This document shows, piece by piece, positions 6,003-15,003 of a DNA stretch of 64,000 bases. The position numbers and the translations under genes are program-made. The stretch is from Actinoallomurus purpureus. GTDB lineage: Bacteria > Actinomycetota > Actinomycetes > Streptosporangiales > Streptosporangiaceae. The number at the start of each line of letters is the position of its first letter. The stretch's first letter is position 1. The DNA lies in contig NZ_JAMXMY010000013.1 in NCBI RefSeq assembly GCF_024055795.1, forward strand, positions 186,001 to 250,000, in the 5' to 3' direction. The notes beneath the pieces were generated by a model. It was not told where the DNA came from. It was given only the letters and a program-made list of their open reading frames with translations, and made no database searches.

Positions 6003-8681
6003 TCATTCCGCCGCGGCTTGCAGACCAAGCCGGGCGATTCGGCCGGCGGCGGCACGGCGTGATACGCCGAGCTTCGCAAGTATGGCCGAGACGTGGTGAT
6101 CGACGGTCTTGGCGGAGATGAACAGTCGTGCCGCGATCTGTACGTTCGTGTGTCCTTCGGCGATCAGTTCGAGTACCTCGTGCTCGCGACGCGTGAGTCC
6201 GAAGGGATGCACCTGTGTGGTGCCGCGTGGTCCGGTGGGAATGGATCGTGCGCCCAGTCGGCGCAGCGCGTGACGTGTCAGCTTGACCGTGGCCTTGGCA
6301 CCGAGATCGGTGAAGATGGTGAATGCCTGCCGGAGGAGTGGCTCCTGCCCGGAATCCAGCAGGGCCAGCCCGGCCTCATAGGGGCAGCCCAGGCTGGTCC
6401 AGGCGGCCGCGGCCCGCATCGGGTCCCCATCGAGCAGGTGCCGGTAAGGCTCGGCGATGTCGGTGCGGGTCGGACGCTCGGAACCGGTACGGCGCAGCCA
6501 TGCCGCGACGCCGCCGTGCCAGGCGCTGCAGTTGGTGCAGGCCTCGTCAGCCGATTCCGCTTCGCGACGGGCCTCAGCGAGGCGACCTGCGAGCCAGTGC
6601 GCCTCGGCGCGGGCCAGCCGCGCCAGCACCAGGAACGGCGGTTCACGTTGTTCGTCAGCCGTCACGCCCGCCTCGTCCAGGCACTCCCAGACGCCGGGTA
6701 GGCCACGCCGGGCCCGGATGGCCCCGAGCCGGATCAGCCCGCACATCCGGTTGACCGGGGACAGATCGACCTCTTTGAGCAGCGCCTGGGTCACGGCGAC
6801 GGCCTCGTCCCACCGCCCGGTGCGTTCGAATATGTCCGCCTGCTCACTGCGCAGGCAGATGGCGTACGTAGTGACGTCGTGCTCGTCGCAGTATGCGATC
6901 CCGTCGGCGAGGTAACGCTCGGCCTCGGCGAATCGGGACTGATCGATGTGGATGCCGCACAGGTTGGTGTACGCCCGCGCCGCCTGATCCTGGTGTCGAC
7001 CGGCCAGGGCGATATCGAGCGCACGACGCATCCGCGTGGTCCACTCCAGGCCCTGATAGGCAGCACTGGCGGCTTCTGTGTTCAACGCGTCGCTCAACAC
7101 GTCGGTGGCGCCGAACCGCTGGGCTTGCTCCTGTGCCCGCCGCGCCAGGAAGATCGCCGTGTCGTAGTCGGCATGCAGCATCCGCTGGTTGGCCAGCGTC
7201 GCGTGGGCCTCGGCGAGTTCGACCGTGGGCCCGAGCGGTTCGAGGGTGGCCACCGCCGCCCGTGCCGCCGCGACGGCATCCTGGCCATGGCATAGGCGCC
7301 ATCTGATCCGCGACAGCCGCGCGAGGGCGGCCCCCTCCCGCAGCCGGTCGCCTGCCTCGCGCCATAGTGAGAGCGCCCATTCAGCGGCGTCCTCGGCCGC
7401 CGGCAAGCGATCCAGCAGGGCTGCCTCGTCGGCGACTCCTTCGTACAGCCTGGCGCGCTCGGCCACACCGGCACTGCCGGCGAAACGCAGTGCCCGCTCG
7501 AACTGGGCAGCCGCTTCATGATGGGAGCCGAGCTCCCTGGCGCGTCGCGCGGCTGCGCGAGCATAGTGCAGCACAGCCTCCTCGTCGCCACTCGCCTCGG
7601 CGTGAAAGGCCATGCGGGCGTCGCCGTCACAGCCCCGCGCACGTAGCACCTGCAGTATCTGCCGGTGAATGGATTGACTCCGGAATGCGGGAACGGCCTG
7701 GGCGACCGCGAGCCGCGCGATCTCGTGGCGGAACCGTAGCCACCTGCCATCCGTGACGAGCACGCCGGATGCGACCACCTCGTCCAGCGCCGCTATCGAG
7801 TGCGCGCTGAGCTGCGCCAACAGCGACAGCTCGACCTTGGTGCCGATGAGCGCGGCGATGTCCAGGCACGTGCGTGCCTGGCCGCTCAGGCGAGCGGCCC
7901 GCGCGAGCACCACGTCCCGCGCCGACGCCGGCACCCCGGTCATCCCGGCCTGGAGCACCTCCGTCACATAGAACGGATTCCCGCCGGTCAGCCGGAACAG
8001 CTGGTCCCCCGCGAATCCGCTGCCCTCGGCGAGTACCTTCACCGCATCGAACGACAGCGGGGATAGCCGGATGCGCAGGGTGGACGGCTGCGCGGCCAGG
8101 TCGCCCAAGGCCACGCGCAGCGCATCGCTGGTGGTCTCGTCATCGCGGTATGTGGCGATGACGAGAACGGCTGCGTCCCGTAGCCGCCGCCCCAGGAACC
8201 GGAGCAGGTCCAGGGTGGCTTCGTCGGCCCAGTGAATGTCCTCGATGACCACCACGTCCACCACGCCTGGTGCGGTGACTTCGCGCAACAAGGCCCGGAA
8301 CAGGTCTTCGCGATCGTCATCGGCACGGCAGCGGTCCAGCAGGACACCGCCGACCTGGTCGGCCAGATCGAACAGCGGCCCGAGCGGCCGTGGGATGAAC
8401 AGCCCGTCGCAGGCGCTCCAAGACCACCGCGCGTCCGTCAAGCCATGACGCAGGGTCTCCAGCAGCGTCGATTTACCCACGCCCGCTTCACCGGAAAGCA
8501 GTACCAGCCGCCCGGCGCCCTGCTCAGCCTCGATCGTGTATTGCCTCAATAAGGCGAGCTGCGACTCCCGCTCCAGCAGCGGTATCACCGGTTGCGTATG
8601 TGATGGCGCGAGCCTGTCCGGCGACGGTCGAGCTAAATCGGAGGCCACCTCGACTTCCGGATCCGCATGCTCAAAATCCAC
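6003..8681 (-). CDS. LAL-type LuxR transcriptional regulator with AAA/NTPase domain
   Basis: An 892-aa regulator of the MalT-like LAL class. It has an N-terminal P-loop (GEAGVGKST), a Walker B-like VVVIEDIHWAD, a long TPR-like helical middle and a C-terminal LuxR helix-turn-helix (LTRREHEVLELIAEG through SAKTVDHHVSAILAKLGV). Such proteins bind ATP and a ligand and usually activate neighbouring operons. I start at GTG 8681 with GGGAGG upstream; the frame extends further but without a ribosome site. It is divergent from the eight-gene subtilase/kelch operon, and paired direct repeats lie in the shared promoter region, so it is the likely pathway-specific activator. Confidence 0.9.
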   Translation of the reverse strand: MDFEHADPEVEVASDLARPSPDRLAPSHTQPVIPLLERESQLALLRQYTIEAEQGAGRLVLLSGEAGVGKSTLLETLRHGLTDARWSWSACDGLFIPRPLGPLFDLADQVGGVLLDRCRADDDREDLFRALLREVTAPGVVDVVVIEDIHWADEATLDLLRFLGRRLRDAAVLVIATYRDDETTSDALRVALGDLAAQPSTLRIRLSPLSFDAVKVLAEGSGFAGDQLFRLTGGNPFYVTEVLQAGMTGVPASARDVVLARAARLSGQARTCLDIAALIGTKVELSLLAQLSAHSIAALDEVVASGVLVTDGRWLRFRHEIARLAVAQAVPAFRSQSIHRQILQVLRARGCDGDARMAFHAEASGDEEAVLHYARAAARRARELGSHHEAAAQFERALRFAGSAGVAERARLYEGVADEAALLDRLPAAEDAAEWALSLWREAGDRLREGAALARLSRIRWRLCHGQDAVAAARAAVATLEPLGPTVELAEAHATLANQRMLHADYDTAIFLARRAQEQAQRFGATDVLSDALNTEAASAAYQGLEWTTRMRRALDIALAGRHQDQAARAYTNLCGIHIDQSRFAEAERYLADGIAYCDEHDVTTYAICLRSEQADIFERTGRWDEAVAVTQALLKEVDLSPVNRMCGLIRLGAIRARRGLPGVWECLDEAGVTADEQREPPFLVLARLARAEAHWLAGRLAEARREAESADEACTNCSAWHGGVAAWLRRTGSERPTRTDIAEPYRHLLDGDPMRAAAAWTSLGCPYEAGLALLDSGQEPLLRQAFTIFTDLGAKATVKLTRHALRRLGARSIPTGPRGTTQVHPFGLTRREHEVLELIAEGHTNVQIAARLFISAKTVDHHVSAILAKLGVSRRAAAGRIARLGLQAAAE

Positions 8682-8778
8682 GCGGCCTCCCTTCCGAGGG
8701 TTCTCGCAAGCTACCAAAAGACAGCGACGCCCGGGAAGCCGACGGCCGTGCGTGGCCATCTCGGATCCCGGTGCGGCG

Positions 8779-8814
8779 AATATGGGGAACCGGCGGCGCA
8801 AATATGGGGAACCG
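8779..8814. promoter_or_regulatory. Paired direct repeats, candidate LAL activator boxes
   Basis: AATATGGGGAACCG occurs twice, at 8779-8792 and 8801-8814, exactly 22 bp apart (about two helical turns). The flanks also agree (GCG/GCA before each). They sit between the divergent LAL gene (start 8681) and the operon (start 9048). Direct repeats on one face of the helix are typical activator sites. The 366-bp gap otherwise shows no gene. Confidence 0.6.
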
Positions 8815-9047
8815 CTCCCGATCCACGCGACGGGTCGGCCGCCGTAGCGTCCGATCATCGGTCGGGCGGCTGTACGGCCTTCTTCGGCCGATGCCACAGA
8901 TCGAGCCGGCCCCGGACCCGTGCCGGCACCCGCCCGTACGTCACGAGCAGTACGAGCAACGGGAGCACGCGGGTGCCGCCCATGCGGCGGTTCGTCGATG
9001 GCACCCGCGAACGTCTGTCAGTCAACGAGGGGTTAGAGGACCGAGCC

Positions 9048-11045
9048 ATGGCGAGTGAGCCCGTCCTGGGGTTGCGGGACTTCCGGCTGATGGTGGCGCC
9101 GGAGCCGTTCGATCCCGCGGAGGTGGAGCCGTCCGCCGCGTCGGCGACGGCCGGTGCGCGGGCGACGGTCGTGCAGTTCGCGGCGTTGCCGAGCGAGCCG
9201 GACATCGCCCGACTGAAGGCGGCCTACGGGTTGCGGCTGGATCGGTTCATTCCGAACCTGGCCTATCTCGAACGGCTCGACACGGCCACGGCCGACCGGG
9301 TCCGTACCGACTTCCTCGTACGGTCCGTCATCGCGCTCCCTCAGGCGTCGAAGCTCTCCCCGACGCTCCCCGCCTCCGGGCCGCTCGACCTGACGGTGAT
9401 CGTCTTCGAAGACGCGGACGCCGCCGCCATCACGGCGGCGCTCACCGCGATCGGCGCGCACGCCATGCAGGTCCTCGACGACCGGGACATCGGCGGGCAG
9501 CTGCACCTGCGCCTCACGCTGGACGACCCAGGTGGGGTCGCCGAGGCGGCGGCGATCGGCGACGTCATCTGGATTGAACCGGCGCCCGTGTTCACCGACT
9601 TCAACGTCGGCGCCGCGCAGACGAACCAGTCGGGTGACCCGAACCTGGGCACGGTCTGGGCCCGGCACATCACCGGCAAGAACCAGGTGATCGGGATCAT
9701 CGACAACGCCTTCATCGATATGGACCACGGCTTCTTCGCCGACGTCGCACCGAACAAGCCCGGCCCGGGCCACCGCAAGGTGCTCAGAGCGTTCAACGAC
9801 AACCTCGGCGCCAGCGACCACTTCATGCAGGTCGCCGGCATCGCGGTCGGCGACGCCCTCAATAACCCCGGCAAGCACGAAAACCGCGGTGCCGCCTATG
9901 ACGCCAAGATCGTCTGCCGCAGCCGCGGGGACATGGACATCGGGAAGCTCAACACAGGCGCCCTGGTCTTCAGCCTTCAGACCCTGCTGGAGCGGTCGAG
10001 GGAGGTCGGCGCGACCGTCCACAACCTCAGCTGGGGAACCGGTACCGGCTATGACACGGCCGCGCGAAACGTCGACGCATTCACCTTCGACCACGAGGAA
10101 CAGTTGGTGGTCGCGGCCGGCGAGGACACGGGCAAGGGACCGGTGAACCAGCCGCCCGGCATCGCGTTCAACACGATTCTCGTCGCGGCCGCCCAGGCCG
10201 CGCCCAACCACGGATCCATCGGCAGCGGGGTGCCCGGCCCGACGGACGACGGCCGCCGGAAACCGGATCTCACCGCGGTCGGCTGCGGCATCAGCACGGC
10301 GGTGAACCCGAAGGTGCCACCGAAGGTGCTCCCGTTCTACGACACCGGCCCGGTGCCGTGCGCCACCAGCTCCGCGACGCCGCACGTCTCGGCCGCGGCG
10401 GCGCTCGTACGCCAGTACTTCGCGGAGGGCTTCTACCCGAACGGCAAGCCGCAGCTGGACAAGGTGCTGGCCCCGACGGGTGCGCTGGTCAAGGCGGTGC
10501 TGCTCAACTCGACGGTCAACATGGACGGTGTCCCCGGCTATCCGTCGGACGCCGAGGGCTGGGGGCGCATCCAGCTGGACCGGACGCTGTTCTTCGAGGG
10601 CGGTAAGCGCCGGCTGATCGTCTGGGACGTCCCGCGCCGCGCCGGCCTGCGGATGTTCGAGACCCGCTCGTTCCAGTTCCCCGTCGTCAACGAGAGCGAG
10701 CAGCTGAAGATCACCTTCGTGTGGACCAATCGTCCAGCGGCCCCGCAAACCCAGCCTGATGCCCAGCAGAAGCCGCGGAAGCCCACGGTCGATCCCATCC
10801 GGTTCGAAGTGGAGGACTCCAGCGGCAACCTCTATCTCGGCAACGACTTCGACGTCGACAAGGGCGTCTCCAAGCGGGCGGCGGTGAGCCCGGGCCTCCC
10901 GCCGGACATGATCAACAACGTTCAGATGGTCGTGGTGGACCAGCCCGTCGCCGGGACCTGGACGATTCGGCTCCGCCCGTTCCTGCACTTCGAGAAGCAA
11001 GGCTTTGCGCTGGTGGTCTCCGGTGGCGTTCTCAAGGGGGTGTGA
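9048..11045 (+). CDS. Subtilisin-like (S8, Kp43-type) protein, paralogue 1
   Basis: A 665-aa protein. Residues about 40-185 form a propeptide-like region (LDRFIPNLAYLERL, VIWIEPAP). Residues about 200-500 form an S8 domain with the triad in place: Asp219 (IIDNAF), His258 (DHFMQVAGIA, the usual HGTHVAG) and Ser441 (TSSATPHV). The oxyanion-hole Asn of AAGN is Glu359 here. The C-terminal part (residues about 540-665) resembles the Kp43 beta-barrel (LKITFVWTN, NNVQMVVVDQP, GTWTIRLRP). There is no signal peptide, which is odd for a subtilase. ATG 9048 has AGAGGA upstream. First gene of the operon, with two close paralogues directly downstream. Activity is uncertain given the Glu. Confidence 0.85.
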   Translation: MASEPVLGLRDFRLMVAPEPFDPAEVEPSAASATAGARATVVQFAALPSEPDIARLKAAYGLRLDRFIPNLAYLERLDTATADRVRTDFLVRSVIALPQASKLSPTLPASGPLDLTVIVFEDADAAAITAALTAIGAHAMQVLDDRDIGGQLHLRLTLDDPGGVAEAAAIGDVIWIEPAPVFTDFNVGAAQTNQSGDPNLGTVWARHITGKNQVIGIIDNAFIDMDHGFFADVAPNKPGPGHRKVLRAFNDNLGASDHFMQVAGIAVGDALNNPGKHENRGAAYDAKIVCRSRGDMDIGKLNTGALVFSLQTLLERSREVGATVHNLSWGTGTGYDTAARNVDAFTFDHEEQLVVAAGEDTGKGPVNQPPGIAFNTILVAAAQAAPNHGSIGSGVPGPTDDGRRKPDLTAVGCGISTAVNPKVPPKVLPFYDTGPVPCATSSATPHVSAAAALVRQYFAEGFYPNGKPQLDKVLAPTGALVKAVLLNSTVNMDGVPGYPSDAEGWGRIQLDRTLFFEGGKRRLIVWDVPRRAGLRMFETRSFQFPVVNESEQLKITFVWTNRPAAPQTQPDAQQKPRKPTVDPIRFEVEDSSGNLYLGNDFDVDKGVSKRAAVSPGLPPDMINNVQMVVVDQPVAGTWTIRLRPFLHFEKQGFALVVSGGVLKGV

Positions 11046-11048
11046 GCG

Positions 11049-12989
11049 ATGACGAGTGAGCGGCAGGACTTCCGGCTGATGGTGACGCCGGAGCCGTTCG
11101 ATCCCGCCGAGGTGGAGCCGGCGGTGGCGGGTACGCAGGCGACGGTCGTGCAGTTCGCGGCGTTGCTGAGCGAGCCGGACACCGCCCGGCTGAAGGCGGC
11201 GTACGGGTTGCGGCTCGACCGGTTCATCCCGAACCTGGCCTACCTTGAACGGCTCGACACCGCGACCGCCCACCGCGTCCGCGCCGACTTCCTGGTCCGC
11301 GCCGTCATCCCGTTCCCCCAGGAGTCGAAGCTCGCCCCGGACATCCCGGCCACCGGGCCGCTCGACCTGGTAGCGGTGCTGTTCGACGACTCGGACGCCG
11401 TCGCCGTCACGGCGACGGTGACCGCGATCGGCGCGCACGACGTCGCGACGAGCGACGCCCGCGAGATCGGCGGCCGGCTGCGCCTGCGTCTCACCCTCGA
11501 CGACGCGACCAGGGTCACCCAGGTCGCCGCGCTCGGCGACATCACGTGGCTGGAACCGGTGCCCACGATCGTGGACGCGGACGTGCCGTCCGCCCAGACG
11601 ACCCAGTCGGGCGACCCGGCCAACGGCCCGATCTGGGCCCACGACCTGCACGGCGAGGACCAGGTGATCCAGATCATCGAACGGGGCACGCTCGACCTCA
11701 ACCACTGCTTCTTCGCCGGCATCGCCCCGAACACGCCCGGCCCGAACCATCGCAAGGTGCGGGAGCTGTTCAACCCGAACAAGGCCACCCCCCGCGACCA
11801 CTTCATGAAGGTCGCGGGCATCGCGGCCGGCGACCAGATCGGCAACTCCGGCCAGAACCAGGACCGCGGCGGCGCCTGGGCCGCGAAGATCGCCGGCAAC
11901 GATGCCAACCTGCTCCTCGCCCCGCCGGACAAGAATCGTGCCACGCGAAGCCTCCACGAACTGCTGGAGGACGGAAGGGGCGTCGGCGCGACCGTCCACA
12001 ACATCAGCTGGAGCACCAATCTCCGCTACGACACGGCCGCCCGGGACGTCGACGCGTTCTGCACCGCCCGCGAGGAACAGGTGGTGGTCGCCGCCGGCGA
12101 GAACACGGGCGTGAATCCGAAGAACGCGTCGCCCAGCATCGCGTACAACGCTATCTGCGTCGCCGCGGCGAAGGCCGACCCCGACCAGATGTCGCGGGGC
12201 AGCGGCGTGGACGGGCCGTCGCTCGACGGCCGCCGCAAGCCGGACCTGTTGGCCGTCGGCTGCGGCATCAGGACGTCCGTCCTGCCGCCCACGCCGTCCA
12301 CGGGCCCGTACTGCGACACCGACGTCCAGCCCCGGTGCAGCACCAGCTTCGCGACGCCGAACGTGTCGGCTGCGGCCGCGATGGTGCGCCAGTACTTCCA
12401 GAAGGGCTTCTATCCGAACGGCAAGCCACAGCGGGACAAGATCATCCCGCAGCCGTCCGGGGCGCTGATCAAGGCGGTGCTGCTGAACGCGACCGTGGAC
12501 ATGACCGGTCATCCCGGTTATCCGACCGACACCGAGGGCTGGGGGCTCATCCAGCTCGACCGGACCCTGTTCTTCGAGGGCGGCCCGCGCAAGCTGCTCG
12601 TGCACGACGTTCGGCGCGACGTTGCCCTGGCGACGTTCGAGGCCCGCTCGTACCACTTCTTCGTCGAGAACGAGAGCGAGCAACTGAAGATCACCCTCGT
12701 GTGGACGGGCCGGCCGTTGACCGAGGCGTCGCAGCCCACTCCGGATCCCATCCGGTTCGACGTGGAGGACTCCCAGGGGAGCTTCTATCTGGGCAACGAC
12801 TTCGACGTGCCCAACCGGGTCTCCCGGAAGCTGACGACGCGTCCGTCCTCCCCGGCGGACATCGCCAACAACGTCCAGATGGTCGTGGTGAACAACCCTG
12901 TTCCCGGGACCTGGACGATCCGGCTCCGCCCGGCCTTCGCGCTGGCCCCGCAGGGCTTCGCGCTGGTGATCTCCGGCCGGGTCTTCTAG
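11049..12989 (+). CDS. Subtilisin-like (S8, Kp43-type) protein, paralogue 2, probably inactive
   Basis: A 646-aa copy with the same layout as its upstream neighbour: propeptide-like region, S8 domain, Kp43-like C-terminal barrel. The catalytic Asp is replaced by Glu211 (QIIERGTLD), the oxyanion Asn by Glu351 (VAAGENTG), while His251 (DHFMKVAGIA) and Ser433 (STSFATPNV) remain. With two key substitutions it may be a pseudoenzyme that binds rather than cuts. No signal peptide. It starts 3 bases after the previous stop with GGGGGTGTGAG upstream. The first 60 codons closely match paralogues 1 and 3, pointing to tandem duplication. Confidence 0.85.
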   Translation: MTSERQDFRLMVTPEPFDPAEVEPAVAGTQATVVQFAALLSEPDTARLKAAYGLRLDRFIPNLAYLERLDTATAHRVRADFLVRAVIPFPQESKLAPDIPATGPLDLVAVLFDDSDAVAVTATVTAIGAHDVATSDAREIGGRLRLRLTLDDATRVTQVAALGDITWLEPVPTIVDADVPSAQTTQSGDPANGPIWAHDLHGEDQVIQIIERGTLDLNHCFFAGIAPNTPGPNHRKVRELFNPNKATPRDHFMKVAGIAAGDQIGNSGQNQDRGGAWAAKIAGNDANLLLAPPDKNRATRSLHELLEDGRGVGATVHNISWSTNLRYDTAARDVDAFCTAREEQVVVAAGENTGVNPKNASPSIAYNAICVAAAKADPDQMSRGSGVDGPSLDGRRKPDLLAVGCGIRTSVLPPTPSTGPYCDTDVQPRCSTSFATPNVSAAAAMVRQYFQKGFYPNGKPQRDKIIPQPSGALIKAVLLNATVDMTGHPGYPTDTEGWGLIQLDRTLFFEGGPRKLLVHDVRRDVALATFEARSYHFFVENESEQLKITLVWTGRPLTEASQPTPDPIRFDVEDSQGSFYLGNDFDVPNRVSRKLTTRPSSPADIANNVQMVVVNNPVPGTWTIRLRPAFALAPQGFALVISGRVF

Positions 12990-12999
12990 GGGGTGTGCG

Positions 13000-14988
13000 A
13001 TGACGAGTGAGCGACAGGACTTCCGGCTGATGGTGGGACCGGAACCGTTCGATCCCGCGGACGTGGAACCGTCGGCGTCGGTGGTGGCGGGTGCGCAGGC
13101 GACGATCGTGCAGTTCGCGGCGTTGCTGAGCGACCCGGACATCGCCCGGATCACGGCCGCGTACGGATTGCGGCTGGATCGGTTCATTCCGAACCTCGCC
13201 TATCTGGAACGGCTCGACGCGGCGACGGCTGACCGGGTGCGTGCCGACTTTCTCGTACGGGCTGTCCTCTCGTTCCCGCAGGAATCCAAGCTCTCATCGG
13301 AGATTCCGGCCACCGGGCCGCTCGACCTGCTCGCGGTGTTGTTCGACGACTCCGACGCGGCCGCGGTCACGGCCGCGCTCACCACGATCGGTGCGCACGA
13401 CATCGTCACCATCGACGACCGGGAGATCGGTGGCCGGCTGCACCTGCGTTTCACCCTCGACGACGCGACCAGGCTCACCGAGGTCGCGGCGGTCGACGAC
13501 ATCACCTGGATCGAGCCGGTACCCGCGATCGAGAACCTTGACGTCGAGGCCGCCCAGACGATCCAGTCGGGCACCGTCGGCCCGCAGGCCGGCACGATCT
13601 GGGACCACGACCTGCACGGCGAGGAACAGGTCATCAGCATCATCGATTCTGGCACGCTCAATCTCGACCACTGTTTCTTCGCCGACACGCCACCGAACAA
13701 CCCCGGCCCGGGGCACCGCAAGGTGCTTGCGGTGTTCGACGACAGCGGGGACCTCAGGAACCCGGGCGACCCCGCGGACAATCCCCCCGGCGAACACTTC
13801 ATGAGGGTCGCGGGCATCGCGGCCGGCGACGAGCTCGGCAACCCCGGCAATCACCCGCACCGCGGCGGCGCGTGGGCCGCCAAGATCGTCTGCCGCAACC
13901 GCCTCGATTTGTTCAGCAAGAAGCTCCCCAAGCCGCCCAGCCTCCGACAAGCGCTGGAGAAGTCGAAAAAAGTCGCTGCGACCATCCACAACCTCAGCTG
14001 GGCGAACCGCAGGAGCGAAAAGTACGAAACACAAGCCCGGGACGTCGACGCGTTCAGCTTCGACAACGAGGATCAGCTGGTGGTCGCCGCCGGTGACAAC
14101 TCGGGCCAGGGATCGGCGAACCGGTCGCCCGCCATCGCGTTCAACGCGATCTGCGTCGCGGCGGCCAAGGCCCACCCCGACCACATGTCGCGCGCGAGCG
14201 GCGTGGACGGGCCGGTCGACGGCCGCCGTAAACCGGACCTGATGGCCGTCGGCGACGGCATCACCACGGCCACCAAATTGTCTGCACCGCCCTCGGGGCC
14301 GTTCTGCGACATGGCCGGGGGAATAGGCGGCCACACCAGCTGGGCGACGCCCAACGTGGCGGCCGCGGCCGCGCTCGTGCGCCAGTACTTCCAGAAGGGC
14401 ATTTACCCCAACGGCACGCCTGAGCCGCACAGGCGCGTCGACCCGACGGGAGCGCTGATCAAGGCGGTGCTGCTCAACTCGACCGTCGACATGACCGGCC
14501 ATCCCGGCTACCCCTCCGACACCGAGGGCTGGGGGCTCATCCAACTCGACCGCACACTCTTCTTCGACGGCGGCAAACGGCGACTGTGGATGAAGGACGT
14601 CCCGCGCAAGGCCGGCCTGCGGCTCGACGAGAAACGCACATATCACTTCTCCGTCAACGACGAGACCGAGCAGCTGAAGATCACCTTCGTGTGGACCAAC
14701 CGGCCGCCGTCCGAGCCGATCCCGAAGCAGCCCACGGTGCAGCCCATCAGGTTCGAGGTGGAAGATCCCATCGGGAACCTCTACCTGGGCAACGACTTCG
14801 ACGTCCCGGGCGGTGTCTCCAAGAAGGCGACCGCGAGCCCGCGGGTCCCGCCGGACACCGCCAACAACGTCCAGATGGTCGTGGTGAACAACCCCCCCTT
14901 CGGGCCCTGGACGATTCGGCTCCGCCCGTTCTTGAACCGGGACAAGCAGGGCTACGCCCTGGTCGTCTCCGGCGGCCTTCTTCTCTAG
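13000..14988 (+). CDS. Subtilisin-like (S8, Kp43-type) protein, paralogue 3
   Basis: A 662-aa third copy. The triad is intact: Asp216 (SIIDSGTLN), His266 (EHFMRVAGIA) and Ser447 (HTSWATPNV). The oxyanion position is Asp366 (VAAGDNSG); proprotein convertase PC2, an active subtilase, also has Asp at this site, so activity is possible. The C-terminal barrel motifs (LKITFVWTN, NNVQMVVVNN) are kept. No signal peptide. It follows paralogue 2 by 10 bases and precedes the DUF6603-like gene by 15 bases, all in one transcription unit. Confidence 0.85.
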   Translation: MTSERQDFRLMVGPEPFDPADVEPSASVVAGAQATIVQFAALLSDPDIARITAAYGLRLDRFIPNLAYLERLDAATADRVRADFLVRAVLSFPQESKLSSEIPATGPLDLLAVLFDDSDAAAVTAALTTIGAHDIVTIDDREIGGRLHLRFTLDDATRLTEVAAVDDITWIEPVPAIENLDVEAAQTIQSGTVGPQAGTIWDHDLHGEEQVISIIDSGTLNLDHCFFADTPPNNPGPGHRKVLAVFDDSGDLRNPGDPADNPPGEHFMRVAGIAAGDELGNPGNHPHRGGAWAAKIVCRNRLDLFSKKLPKPPSLRQALEKSKKVAATIHNLSWANRRSEKYETQARDVDAFSFDNEDQLVVAAGDNSGQGSANRSPAIAFNAICVAAAKAHPDHMSRASGVDGPVDGRRKPDLMAVGDGITTATKLSAPPSGPFCDMAGGIGGHTSWATPNVAAAAALVRQYFQKGIYPNGTPEPHRRVDPTGALIKAVLLNSTVDMTGHPGYPSDTEGWGLIQLDRTLFFDGGKRRLWMKDVPRKAGLRLDEKRTYHFSVNDETEQLKITFVWTNRPPSEPIPKQPTVQPIRFEVEDPIGNLYLGNDFDVPGGVSKKATASPRVPPDTANNVQMVVVNNPPFGPWTIRLRPFLNRDKQGYALVVSGGLLL

Positions 14989-15003
14989 ACCGGAGGTAAC
15001 CCG

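Noticed and set aside
9033-13187. A 1384-codon open frame on the minus strand across the subtilase genes
   Set aside because: It is antisense to three clear S8 paralogues, is Arg/Val/Gly-rich with no family motif, and repeats the same nonsense motif three times because the genes beneath it are duplicated. High GC keeps it open.
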